The translations under genes were made by a program, and so were the position numbers. A DNA stretch of 64,000 bases, taken from NCBI RefSeq assembly GCF_009913235.1, contig NZ_CP047897.1, forward strand, positions 1,240,001 through 1,304,000, in the 5' to 3' direction. Positions 28,003 to 36,831 of the stretch are shown piece after piece (positions within the stretch are counted from its first letter, which is position 1; the number at the start of each line of letters is the position of its first letter). The stretch comes from Nibribacter ruber. GTDB taxonomy: Bacteria; Bacteroidota; Bacteroidia; Cytophagales; Hymenobacteraceae. A model generated the notes under the pieces. That model made no database searches and was not told the DNA's origin. It was given only the letters and a program-made list of their open reading frames with translations.

Positions 28003-29334
28003 TTAATAATTTTGTTGCTTGTCATCGAAGTCATCGATCAACATGCTCTTGGTACGCTCCACAATTTTGTTGAAGAACCCACCGCTGAAAGATGATTTCT
28101 GCTGCGCGGGCCTGGCCTCGTTCACCGGTCTGGCCTCAGAGTTGTTGTTCAGCTCTGAGTACCGGTTGGCGCGCTCGTCCAGGGCCTGGTAACCAGCCAA
28201 CACTAGGCCAACGGTAGTCGCATACATCGGGCTCTTCACCGAATCAATCTTGCTCTTACCCAAATGCTCGTTCGGATACCCGAGGCGGGCATCAAGGCCG
28301 GTCAGATACTCTACCAATTGCACCAGGTTCTGCAGCTGAGCACCGCCACCCGTGATGACAATACCTGCTGCCAGTTGGTTGGCATACCCGCTTCTAACAA
28401 TTTCAGAATAAACGAGTTCAACAATCTCCTCCATTCTTGCTTCTATAATAAAAGCAAGGTTTTTAAGAGAAATTTCTTTTGGTGTTCTGTCTCTCAGGCC
28501 TGGAATGGAAACTATCTCATTCTCAGAGGCTTCGTCTGCAATGGCTTTTCCAAAGCGCACCTTCAGCTGCTCTGCCTGGTTCTGCATGACCATGCACCCC
28601 TGCTTGATGTCTGAGGTGATGATGTTGCCGCCAAACGGAAGCACCGCCGTGTGCCGGATGATGTTGTCCTTGAAGATGGCCAGGTCTGTGGTGCCGCCTC
28701 CAATGTCAATCAGGGCCACACCGGCTTCGCGCTCTTCATCGCTGAGCACAGACATACAAGATGCCAGAGGCTCCAGGATTAATTGCTCAATCTCCAGGCC
28801 GGCACGATGTACGCACTTGTTAATGTTTTGAATGGCGCTAGACTGGGCCGTGATGATGTGGAAGTTGCCTTCCAGCCGCACACCAGACATGCCCACCGGG
28901 TCCATGATACCATCTTCATAGTCTACTTTGTAGTCTTGAGGCATTACATGGATGATCTCACTACCCGGGGGGGTCACCAGACGGTACATGTCATTGGTGA
29001 GGCGGTTGATGTCCTCTACCGTGATTTCACTGTCAGTGGAGGTGCGGGTGATACTACCGTTGTGCTGCAGACTTTTGATATGCTGACCGGCAATCCCTAC
29101 ATTCACCACCTTGATGTCTATCCCAGACTGCTCCTCTGCCTGCCTGATGGCTTTCTTGATGGCGTCTACGGTTTTATCAATGTTAGACACCATGCCCCGC
29201 ACTACGCCCTCAGACACGGCTTTGCCCATGCCCAGAATCTCTAGCTTTCCGTACTCGTTCTTACGGCCCACTAAAGCGCAGATTTTGGTGGTCCCAATGT
29301 CTAAGCCTACAACTATTTTGTCGTTGTTCTGCAT
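28003..29334 (-). CDS. ftsA: Cell division protein FtsA
   Basis: 443-residue actin-like ATPase that tethers FtsZ to the membrane. ATP-binding motifs are KIVVGLDIGTTKICAL, VALIDIGGGTTDLAIF and GIVITGGGAQLQNL. The SHS2/1C insertion lies around residues 85-165. The C-terminal stretch FNKIVERTKSMLIDDFDD is the expected amphipathic membrane-targeting helix. It follows ftsQ by 8 nt and precedes ftsZ. Confidence 0.97.
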   Translation of the reverse strand: MQNNDKIVVGLDIGTTKICALVGRKNEYGKLEILGMGKAVSEGVVRGMVSNIDKTVDAIKKAIRQAEEQSGIDIKVVNVGIAGQHIKSLQHNGSITRTSTDSEITVEDINRLTNDMYRLVTPPGSEIIHVMPQDYKVDYEDGIMDPVGMSGVRLEGNFHIITAQSSAIQNINKCVHRAGLEIEQLILEPLASCMSVLSDEEREAGVALIDIGGGTTDLAIFKDNIIRHTAVLPFGGNIITSDIKQGCMVMQNQAEQLKVRFGKAIADEASENEIVSIPGLRDRTPKEISLKNLAFIIEARMEEIVELVYSEIVRSGYANQLAAGIVITGGGAQLQNLVQLVEYLTGLDARLGYPNEHLGKSKIDSVKSPMYATTVGLVLAGYQALDERANRYSELNNNSEARPVNEARPAQQKSSFSGGFFNKIVERTKSMLIDDFDDKQQNY

Positions 29335-29342
29335 ATCGTTAT

Positions 29343-30104
29343 CTATTCACAAATAATCTGATCCTTGTACTCCACATTCAGGCGGCTGTATTTCTCCCAC
29401 CCTACTACCGGCAACACCTCCTTGTAAAAAATGAACAGCTTCCTGAACTTCTCCTCTAGGTGGTGGGGCTTGCCAAACTCAATGCGCTGGTCGCCTACCT
29501 GCGTTAAAAAACTTACTTTCCCCTTGGCGTCTATGTCCATATGGGCCAACTGAGCATCCCAGAAGGGGTCCTGCTCAATGAAGCGTAAAAGCTCCAGGTA
29601 TGGCCTGCCCACTGAATCCTGAAAGAAGGAGGGGGCTAAGGTTGGTTTCACAGCTGACGAAGTCACTGGAATGACATGCGCCGTGTACAGTGAAGACAGA
29701 GGCAGCACATTTCCTTCTTCGTCCAGGTACACATCGCGTTCTGAACTCAGCAGCCGGGCAATGGGCCTGTTTTGTTTTATCAGGACGTTGATGTTGCCAT
29801 CAAGATCGTGATATACCTCCGCTTCTCTTACAAATTTATGCGATTTAATTCGCAATTCAAGTCGCTTGAGGTCAATCTCCCCTTTTTTCGTTCCCTCCAG
29901 CGGCTGGTCTCCATTTCTGGTGAGCAGCGCTAGAACTTCCGTCTCACTAAGAAAGTAATTGTTGTATTCATTATCAATTTTAATATTGACTTTTTTACAT
30001 ATTTTATCCTGTTGCCGAGACTTGGAAAAGCCTGCCAAAAACAGGAAGCCGCTTAAACACAAAACGGCAAAGAGCAGGGCTTTTACTTTTCTATTCCACA
30101 ACAT
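29343..30104 (-). CDS. ftsQ: Cell division protein FtsQ/DivIB-like
   Basis: 253-residue bitopic protein of the divisome. One N-terminal transmembrane segment (KALLFAVLCLSGFLFLAGF, residues 8-26), then an extracytoplasmic part beginning with a POTRA-like region (VNIKIDNEYNNYFLSETEVLALL) and FtsQ-type strands (REAEVYHDLDGNINVLIKQNRP). Sequence conservation is low, as typical; the call rests on topology and on its place between murC and ftsA. Its start overlaps the end of murC by 14 nt. Confidence 0.9.
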   Translation of the reverse strand: MLWNRKVKALLFAVLCLSGFLFLAGFSKSRQQDKICKKVNIKIDNEYNNYFLSETEVLALLTRNGDQPLEGTKKGEIDLKRLELRIKSHKFVREAEVYHDLDGNINVLIKQNRPIARLLSSERDVYLDEEGNVLPLSSLYTAHVIPVTSSAVKPTLAPSFFQDSVGRPYLELLRFIEQDPFWDAQLAHMDIDAKGKVSFLTQVGDQRIEFGKPHHLEEKFRKLFIFYKEVLPVVGWEKYSRLNVEYKDQIICE

Positions 30105-31500
30105 GGGCTCTCTCCTCCAGAAGGTGCTTTATACCAGACACTAAGGTGTCAATGTCTCCGGCGCCCACCGTGGCCAGCACCGCAAAATCCAAATCATTTT
30201 CTAAGGCCGCCAACACATCTTTTTTTTCAAGCAGACGCTTCTCTGGTCCCTCTATTTTGTCAAAAATCAGCTGGGTGGTCACCCCCGGCAGCGGCAACTC
30301 CCGGGCCGGGTAAATTTCCAGCAACCAAACCTCGTCTGCCAGGCTCAAACTCTCGGCGAAGCCTTCCAGAAAATCACGGGTTCTGGTGAACAGGTGCGGC
30401 TGAAAAATAACCCTCAGCTTCTGCCCTGGGTACAAGGCCCGCACCGACCTCAGAAAGGCTTCAATCTCCCGTGGGTGGTGGGCGTAGTCATCTAAGAAAA
30501 CCTTGCCATTATCTGCCCATACGCGCTCAAAACGACGTTTCACCCCTACATACGCCTCTATGCCCTCCTGAATCTTTTCTGGGCTTAACCCTACCAGTGA
30601 TACAGCCTGCGCGGCGGCCACGGCATTCTCTACATTGTGGAAGCCCGGCACCTGCAAAGACGTTTCAGGGAGTGCAAAGTTCCGACCTTTCACAGAGAAT
30701 TTCATAGCTCCGGCCGCAATTTTTATAGGCCCAGAGGCAAGCTCTTCATGCTCAAGACCATAGGTAATGACCTGCACCGTAGGGTGCACCGAATCTTTTA
30801 AAGATTGGTCTGCGGTATGGTTCAACAACAGGTATCCGTTGGGCTTTATCTGGCTTACAAACTGCTTGAATGACTCTACCAGCGCCTCCTTTTCCCCATA
30901 AATGTCCAAATGGTCTGGATCTGTGGAGGTGACGATGGCAATGTCTGGATGCAGAGTTAAAAAAGACCGGTCAAACTCATCTGCCTCTACCACGGCCAGC
31001 GCTCTTTCCTCATGTTCATGCGGCAGCAACAGGTTAGAACCAAGGTTGGTAGAAATGCCGCCCAAGAACGCCGAGGTGGAAACCTTTGCATGCTGTAAAA
31101 GGTGCGCCACCATGGATGACGTTGTGGTCTTACCATGGGTACCCGCCACGGCAATGAGGTATTGGTCTGCCGTCAGTAAGCCCAGCACCTGGGACCGTTT
31201 CATAATGGTGAAGCCGTTCTCTTGCAGGTATTGTCTTTCTGTTTGCGCCGCCGGAACGGCAGGCGTGAGCACCACCAGCGTTTTTTGCTTGTTTTCCAGA
31301 AAAGAGGCCGGAATCAACCGGATATCATCTTCATAGTGAATCTGGGCGCCTTCTTCCGTTAGTTTCTGGGTAAGGGGCGTCACCGTACGGTCATACCCTG
31401 CCACTGCAAAGCCTTTGGCCAGAAACCAGCGGGCAATGGCGCTCATGCCAATGCCTCCAATGCCCAGAAAGTAGATATGACGGTAGTGGCTCAGGTTCAT
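30091..31500 (-). CDS. murC: UDP-N-acetylmuramate-L-alanine ligase
   Basis: 469-residue Mur ligase adding L-Ala to UDP-MurNAc in the cytosol. Rossmann motif YFLGIGGIGMSAIARW, ATP loop AGTHGKTTTSSMVAHLL, VVEADEFDRSF and the C-terminal DDYAHHPREIEAFL. Near residue 70 the segment PASFLENKQKTLVVLTPA is encoded by DNA resembling the 38-bp palindrome (29 of 38). Its ATG overlaps the murG stop as ATGA. Confidence 0.97.
   Translation of the reverse strand: MNLSHYRHIYFLGIGGIGMSAIARWFLAKGFAVAGYDRTVTPLTQKLTEEGAQIHYEDDIRLIPASFLENKQKTLVVLTPAVPAAQTERQYLQENGFTIMKRSQVLGLLTADQYLIAVAGTHGKTTTSSMVAHLLQHAKVSTSAFLGGISTNLGSNLLLPHEHEERALAVVEADEFDRSFLTLHPDIAIVTSTDPDHLDIYGEKEALVESFKQFVSQIKPNGYLLLNHTADQSLKDSVHPTVQVITYGLEHEELASGPIKIAAGAMKFSVKGRNFALPETSLQVPGFHNVENAVAAAQAVSLVGLSPEKIQEGIEAYVGVKRRFERVWADNGKVFLDDYAHHPREIEAFLRSVRALYPGQKLRVIFQPHLFTRTRDFLEGFAESLSLADEVWLLEIYPARELPLPGVTTQLIFDKIEGPEKRLLEKKDVLAALENDLDFAVLATVGAGDIDTLVSGIKHLLEERAHVVE
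31279..31316. repeat. Palindrome-like sequence inside murC (degenerate)
   Basis: CGTTTTTTGCTTGTTTTC... matches the 38-bp family at about 29 of 38 positions; the left two thirds fit well, the right end (CCGGAATCA) is lost. In frame it encodes FLENKQKT. May be chance. Confidence 0.4.
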
Positions 31501-32602
31501 TTTACTAGTTTCAAGAGTTCCTGTACAATGGTTTCGGCGGCGTGGGGCTTGCCCAACTGCGCAATGTTCTGGCTGAGTTGGGTTTGCTTCTCAGCATCTT
31601 GGGCAAGCGCAAGCGCCGTGTCCCACAACGAGTTTTCAGCTTCTACATCCTTTACCAGGAGGGCAGCGTCTTTCTGCACTAAAGCCATGGCATTTTTAGT
31701 CTGATGATCTTCGGCTACGTTAGGAGAAGGAACCAGAATAGACGGCTTCTGCGCCAGGCACAGCTCAGAGATGGACAAGGCTCCCGCTCTGGAGACTACC
31801 ACGTCTGCGGCGGCATAGGCCAAATCCATGCGTTGGAGGAAATCAAAGGCTTTGATCTGGTCTTGCGGCAAATGCTTTACTGCTTCCTCTGCCGTAGCAA
31901 AATAAACTTTGCCGGTCTGCCAGATGAGGTTGTAGCCGGCGTCTTGAATCTTCTGTAAGGCCGCCTGCGTGCTTTGGTTAAGGGTTCTGGCCCCCAGGCT
32001 GCCGCCAATGACCAGAAACGTTTTCCGGGAAGGCTCCAGCCCAAAGAAAGCCATGGCCTCTTCGCGCTTGCCCAGGCTGTCCACTATGTCGCGGCGAACG
32101 GGGTTGCCTGTCAGTTCAATCTTGCTGGCCGGGAAGAACTTGTACATGGTATCATAGGCCACGCACACTTTATCTACCTTATTGGCTAACAACTTGTTAG
32201 TGATGCCCGCGTGCGAGTTCTGCTCCTGGATGAGCGTGGGTATGTGCTGTTTGGTAGCCGCGTACAAGGTAGGCCCGCTGGCGTAGCCGCCCACGCCCAC
32301 CACGGCATCGGGTTGAAAATCTTTAATGATCTTATGGGCCGTCCTGATGCTGGAAATCACCTTCAAAGGGAAGGACAAATTATCCAAAGTCAAACGACGT
32401 TGCAAGCCACTGATCCACAGACCTATGATTTTATAGCCCGCCTCTGGCACGCGCGTCATTTCCATGCGGCCCTTGGCACCTACAAACAGAATTTCTGCCG
32501 TTGGGTGCACGCGTTTTATCTCATTGGCAATGGCCACCGCCGGGTAGATGTGACCGCCCGTACCCCCCCGCTGATGATGAACTTGTAAATCTTATCCGGC
32601 AT
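31497..32602 (-). CDS. murG: UDP-GlcNAc:lipid II GlcNAc transferase MurG, with a frameshift in a 7-base C/G run
   Basis: GT28 glycosyltransferase that converts lipid I to lipid II at the inner membrane. The body is standard (EQNSHAGITNKLLA, VVGVGGYASGPT, LVIGGSLGARTLN, DVVVSRAGALSISELCL). The natural start is the ATG at 32602, giving MPDKIYKFIISGG, overlapping the ftsW stop by 11 nt. The frame breaks at the C7 run 32563-32569: with one more C the coding strand reads ISGGGTGGHIYPAVAIANE, the normal donor-site loop. Read literally, only a 346-residue form from 32537 lacking this essential loop is open. Because murG is essential, a missed base in the assembly is the most likely cause. Confidence 0.92.
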
Positions 32603-33761
32603 GGCTCATGACGTTAGGTTTGTTGGAAACCGGGGCTGCCGCCAGTTTGGCTTCATACTCGCTTCGGCTCACGCTCAGAATAATACCAATGGAAATACCC
32701 GTGAAGATGAGGGACGTACCACCCATACTGAGCAGTGGCAAAGGCAGACCCGTGATAGGCCCCAGGCCCACGGCCACGCCCATGTTCACCATGGCCTGTA
32801 TGACCAGACTGAAACTGATGCCCGCTGAGAGAAGGCCGCCGAACGCTCCAGAGCTGTTCGTGACGGCCACCATCCCTCGATAGAGGAAGGCCAGGTACAG
32901 AAAGAGCACCAGCGCCCCACCTATCATGCCATACTCTTCAATGATGATGGCATAGATAAAATCTGAGTATGGGTGCGGCAGGAAATTACGCTGGTCAGAG
33001 TTGCCCGGGCCTTTCCCCACCACGCCGCCGGTGGCAATGGCAATGTAGGACTGCTCCAACTGGAAGACCGTCTGTGTGGGGTCCATGAAGTTCTCAATCC
33101 TGCTGATGGCCGTCTGCATACGTTGACCAATGGTCAAGGCGATGGTCCCAAAGATGGCACCCACCACAATCATGATCATGATCTGCTTGAACGGCACCCG
33201 GCCAATGAACATCAAGAGCAAACAGGTCATGAACAATAATAAGCCCGTAGAAATGTTACTCATGGCAATGAGGCCGCAAATCAAGCCGCTCCACAACACC
33301 AAGGGAATCAAGGTCTCCTTGAAGTTGGTGATGTTCATCTGGCGCTTGCTCAACATGCTGGCCAGGTAAGAAATCAAAGCCAGTTTGGCTAAATCTGAAG
33401 GCTGGAACGTCTGGTTGATGATGGGAATAGTGAGCCAGCGCGAAGCCTCGTTGATGTTAGAGCCTTTCAGGTAGGTATAGATGAGCAATGGCACCGAGAA
33501 GACCAGCGCCAGCAAACTCAGTTTAGCGTAATACTTATAATTCACTTTATGAGCCAGCCACACAAAGGCCAGACCCAGGAAGATAAGGCTGGAGTGCTTG
33601 AAGAGGTAATACTCCGTGTTTCCGCTCATTTTCTTGTACGCCAGCGTACCCGTAGCTGAATACACCACCGCAATGGAAATCAAGGAAAACGACAAAACGA
33701 TGCCCCACAGAATAGGGTCGCCTTTCAGGTTGTCACGCAGCCAATTCTTCACCTCATTCAT
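32592..33761 (-). CDS. ftsW: Lipid II polymerase FtsW (SEDS family)
   Basis: 389-residue polytopic membrane protein, the septal peptidoglycan glycosyltransferase working with FtsI. About ten hydrophobic segments. SEDS hallmarks are FQPSDLAKLALI, AIIIEEYGMIGG, MVNMGVAVGLGPITGLPLPLLSMGGTS and the final SVSRSEYE. It overlaps murD by ATGA and murG by 11 nt, so translation is coupled along this part of the operon. Confidence 0.97.
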   Translation of the reverse strand: MNEVKNWLRDNLKGDPILWGIVLSFSLISIAVVYSATGTLAYKKMSGNTEYYLFKHSSLIFLGLAFVWLAHKVNYKYYAKLSLLALVFSVPLLIYTYLKGSNINEASRWLTIPIINQTFQPSDLAKLALISYLASMLSKRQMNITNFKETLIPLVLWSGLICGLIAMSNISTGLLLFMTCLLLMFIGRVPFKQIMIMIVVGAIFGTIALTIGQRMQTAISRIENFMDPTQTVFQLEQSYIAIATGGVVGKGPGNSDQRNFLPHPYSDFIYAIIIEEYGMIGGALVLFLYLAFLYRGMVAVTNSSGAFGGLLSAGISFSLVIQAMVNMGVAVGLGPITGLPLPLLSMGGTSLIFTGISIGIILSVSRSEYEAKLAAAPVSNKPNVMSHAG

Positions 33762-35104
33762 ATCCCAGCGCTTTTAAGATTCTGCACCGCCTCCGCAAAC
33801 GCGCGGCCTCGGTGTTCATAGTTATTAAACAAGTCAAAACTGGCGCAGGCCGGCGACAGCAATACCACGTCCCCTTCCTCCGCGAAGTCTTTCGCCAATT
33901 TGACGGCCTCGTTTACATCTTGCGTTTCTACCAAGGCTGGGCAGGTGGCTGAGAAGGCAGCTACTATCTTGCTGTTGTCCACGCCCAAAGCCACAATGGC
34001 TTTCACTTTTTCCTGCACCAACGGCAGCAAAGTGGAGTAGTCATTGCCCTTGTCTTTGCCGCCCACTACCCACACAATAGGCTGCTTGATGCCGTCCAGG
34101 GCGTACCAAACCGCTTCCACATTGGTGGCTTTGGAGTCATTGATGAAGGTAACGCCGTCTATTTCGCCCACGGGTTGCATGCGATGATCTGCGTTTTTAA
34201 AGGTGCCTAACCCCTGCTCAATCTGCTCTGGCGTCAAGCCCACTAGCAAAGCTGCCCCTACGGCCGCCATGGAATTATACTGGTTGTGCTGCCCAATCAA
34301 AGGAGAGTTGGCGGTTTCTACTTTTGCCGAGATTCCGGAAAAAGTGGCCAAAATCGACTGTCCTTCATACCGGATGGCCAGGCCATCTGCCTCCTTCAAC
34401 CCGAACGGAACCGCCGTACCCGGCACCTCATGGCCGGCCTTGTATTTCTGAATTTCAGCATCATCCTGATTGAACAGGAAATAGTCTGCCGCCGTCATGT
34501 TCTGTGCCAACTTGAACTTGGCTGCCGCATACTTTTCCATCTGGTAGGCATAGCGGTCCAGGTGGTCTGGCGTGATGTTGAGCAGAATGCCAATGTGCGC
34601 TTTGAACTGGTACATGTTGTCTAGCTGGAAACTGCTCAGTTCCACTACATAATAGTCATAGCCGCCTTCCAGCACTTTGCCCGCCAGGCTTTCGCCTACG
34701 TTGCCCGCCAAGGCCACTTTTAACCCGGCACTTTTCAACAAATGGTAAGTCAACAGCGTGGTAGTGGTTTTGCCATTGGTACCCGTAATGCAGATGAACT
34801 TACCATCTGCGTATCTGCCGGCAAACTCAATCTCAGAGATGACCGGGATGGTTCTTTCCAAAGCGCCTTTGATGACAGGAGCCGTATCTGGAATGCCCGG
34901 GCTTTTGATGATTTCCTGTGCGTTGTAGATGCTGTCTAATGTGTGCTCCCCTTCTTCAAAGGCAATGCCGGCTTTGGTCAACTCCGCGCGGTACTTGTCT
35001 GAGATGGCGCCTTTGTCAGACACAAACACGTCATAGCCTTTGGCTTGTGCCAACAAAGCCGCGCCTACGCCGCTCTCTCCTGCTCCCAAAATGGCTACTT
35101 TCAT
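33758..35104 (-). CDS. murD: UDP-N-acetylmuramoylalanine-D-glutamate ligase
   Basis: 448-residue Mur ligase adding D-Glu to UDP-MurNAc-L-Ala. Nucleotide-binding start VAILGAGESGVGAALLA, ATP loop ITGTNGKTTTTLLTYHLL, the region NITPDHLDRY, FINDSKATNVEAVWYAL, and VLLSPACASFDLF at the end. Standard length. Its leader contains one arm of the 30-bp inverted repeat bounding the inserted four-helix gene upstream. Confidence 0.97.
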   Translation of the reverse strand: MKVAILGAGESGVGAALLAQAKGYDVFVSDKGAISDKYRAELTKAGIAFEEGEHTLDSIYNAQEIIKSPGIPDTAPVIKGALERTIPVISEIEFAGRYADGKFICITGTNGKTTTTLLTYHLLKSAGLKVALAGNVGESLAGKVLEGGYDYYVVELSSFQLDNMYQFKAHIGILLNITPDHLDRYAYQMEKYAAAKFKLAQNMTAADYFLFNQDDAEIQKYKAGHEVPGTAVPFGLKEADGLAIRYEGQSILATFSGISAKVETANSPLIGQHNQYNSMAAVGAALLVGLTPEQIEQGLGTFKNADHRMQPVGEIDGVTFINDSKATNVEAVWYALDGIKQPIVWVVGGKDKGNDYSTLLPLVQEKVKAIVALGVDNSKIVAAFSATCPALVETQDVNEAVKLAKDFAEEGDVVLLSPACASFDLFNNYEHRGRAFAEAVQNLKSAGI

Positions 35105-35107
35105 ATT

Positions 35108-35137
35108 CGTTGCTCGTTATTGGTTATTCGTTGTTCG
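35108..35137. repeat. 30-bp inverted repeat flanking the IVS-type gene, murD side
   Basis: CGTTGCTCGTTATTGG... pairs with 35510-35539 with only two mismatches. It lies just upstream of the murD start codon. Confidence 0.92.
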
Positions 35138-35500
35138 AGGATTTGCTAATCCTCTGAAATAATTGATAAAGCCGTGCACCAATTGTTTGCAGGCGGTAAT
35201 TTCTTCTAAGGTTTTATCTAACTCAGTACTACCTATGTATTGTTGGTCAAAAGCAATATAGACCTGTGTTTCTAACTCATACAAGGAGCCTCTGCTCATA
35301 TATAAAAACTGAACTGCCTCTTTGGCTGTCTGCCTCCCACATCCTTCTGCAATGTTAGACACAACAGACACAGCCGCTCGTCGCATCTGGTTCGCTAAAC
35401 CAAACAACTCCTCTTTGGGAAATTGTTTAGTGATGGAATAAACAGTGCTGGCTAGCTGTCTACACTTAATCCAAACATCAAGCTCTGTATATGATTTCAT
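35117..35500 (-). CDS. Four-helix bundle protein of the 23S rRNA intervening-sequence (IVS, TIGR02436) family
   Basis: 127 residues from the ATG giving MKSYTELDVWIKCRQL; a TTG 27 nt upstream would lengthen it. The family signature is clear: ELDVWIKCRQLASTVY, QFPKEELFGLANQMRRAAVSVVSNIAEGCGR, and QFLYMSRGSLYELETQ. Relatives occur inside intervening sequences of bacterial 23S rRNA genes and the related bAvd proteins serve diversity-generating retroelements; their biochemical role is unclear. Here the gene breaks the dcw operon between mraY and murD, same strand, and a 30-bp inverted repeat surrounds it, with its end lying within one arm. Confidence 0.9.
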   Translation of the reverse strand: MKSYTELDVWIKCRQLASTVYSITKQFPKEELFGLANQMRRAAVSVVSNIAEGCGRQTAKEAVQFLYMSRGSLYELETQVYIAFDQQYIGSTELDKTLEEITACKQLVHGFINYFRGLANPRTTNNQ

Positions 35501-35509
35501 CTTCTCTTT

Positions 35510-35539
35510 CGAATAACGAACAACCAATAACGAGCAACG
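35510..35539. repeat. 30-bp inverted repeat flanking the IVS-type gene, mraY side
   Basis: CGAATAACGAACAACCAATA... , partner of 35108-35137; three bases from the mraY stop codon. In RNA the two would pair as a long stem enclosing the gene. Confidence 0.92.
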
Positions 35540-35542
35540 ACC

Positions 35543-36760
35543 CTAGCGAAGCTTCAAAGTAGCTAAGGTCAAAATGGCTAGCATGATGCCCACCGTCCAG
35601 AAGCGCGATACGATTTTGGCTTCATGATAGCCTAGTTTCTGGTAGTGGTGGTGCAGAGGTGACATCTTGAAGATTCTTCGGCCCTCGCCGTATTTCTTTT
35701 TAGTGTATTTGAAGTAGCCTACCTGCAGCATAACAGATAAATTCTCAATCAAGAAGATGCCGCACAGCACTGGAATCAATAATTCTTTGCGCAGAATCAA
35801 GGCCAAAACGGCAATGATACCGCCAATGGAAAGAGAACCGGTATCACCCATGAACACCTGCGCCGGATAGGAGTTGTACCACAAGAACCCCACGCAGGCG
35901 CCCACAAAGGCGGTACAGAAAATTACCAGCTCCCCGGTGTTGGGAATGAACATGATATTGAGGTAATCTGCGAAGATGGCGTTGCCAGACACCCAGGCAA
36001 ACACTATCAAGGTAGTAGCAATGATGGCCGAGGTACCAGCCGCCAGACCGTCAATTCCATCAGTGATATTGGCGCCATTGGACACTGCCGTGATGATGAT
36101 GATGACCAGCGGGATGTACAGGAAACGGGCATATGAACCTAGAACAGGGCTGGCAAAACTGAAGAAATGATGGTAGTCTAACTCATTGTTCTTGGCAAAC
36201 GGAATGGTGGTGATCATTTGGCGCACGTCTGTGTAGGTAGAAGACGCCTCTACCGCAGATAAGCCATGAGAGGTCAGGTACTGTCGTACCACCACGTCAT
36301 CAGAGAAAAATAGCGTCAAACCAACAATCAGGCCCAGACCAATCTGGCCCATAACCTTGAACCGTCCGGCCAGGCCTTCTTTGTTTTTCTTGAAGACCTT
36401 GATGTAGTCATCCAAAAACCCGATGGCCCCCAACCAAATAGTAGACACGATCATGAGGAGAATATACACGTTGTCCAGTCTGGCCAGCAGAAGCGTGGGC
36501 ACCAGAATGGCCAGTAGGATAATCAAACCACCCATGGTAGGCGTGCCCCTCTTCTCCATCTGACCGGCCAATCCCAAATCCCGGATGGACTCTCCTACTT
36601 GCTTGCGGTGCAGCATCTTGATGAGCCTGCCCCCAAAAATCATGGCAATGAGCAAAGAGATGAGCGCCGCCAAGCCTGCCCTAAACGAGATGTACCGGAA
36701 AACGCCGGCCCCGAAGAGGTCAAAGTGTTGGTCTAGGTAGTTAAAAAGGTAGTAGAGCAT
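35543..36760 (-). CDS. mraY: Phospho-N-acetylmuramoyl-pentapeptide transferase
   Basis: 405-residue polytopic enzyme making lipid I from UDP-MurNAc-pentapeptide and undecaprenyl phosphate. Motifs: [69 protein letters not shown], and [23 protein letters not shown]. Somewhat longer than the E. coli enzyme because of an extra loop near residues 165-215, common in Bacteroidetes. Sits 71 nt downstream of murE. Confidence 0.97.
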   Translation of the reverse strand: MLYYLFNYLDQHFDLFGAGVFRYISFRAGLAALISLLIAMIFGGRLIKMLHRKQVGESIRDLGLAGQMEKRGTPTMGGLIILLAILVPTLLLARLDNVYILLMIVSTIWLGAIGFLDDYIKVFKKNKEGLAGRFKVMGQIGLGLIVGLTLFFSDDVVVRQYLTSHGLSAVEASSTYTDVRQMITTIPFAKNNELDYHHFFSFASPVLGSYARFLYIPLVIIIITAVSNGANITDGIDGLAAGTSAIIATTLIVFAWVSGNAIFADYLNIMFIPNTGELVIFCTAFVGACVGFLWYNSYPAQVFMGDTGSLSIGGIIAVLALILRKELLIPVLCGIFLIENLSVMLQVGYFKYTKKKYGEGRRIFKMSPLHHHYQKLGYHEAKIVSRFWTVGIMLAILTLATLKLR

Positions 36761-36831
36761 CTGGTTCTTTTAAGAATAAGAAGCGGCACGGCATTGGCCA
36801 CTTCGCCGTAGAATCTAATATCTATTTCTTT

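Noticed and set aside
30009-30048. Palindrome-like DNA at the N-terminus of ftsQ
   Set aside because: One arm (TGTTTTTGGCAGGCTTTTCC) is similar but needs an indel and the other arm is absent; it encodes an ordinary membrane helix end.
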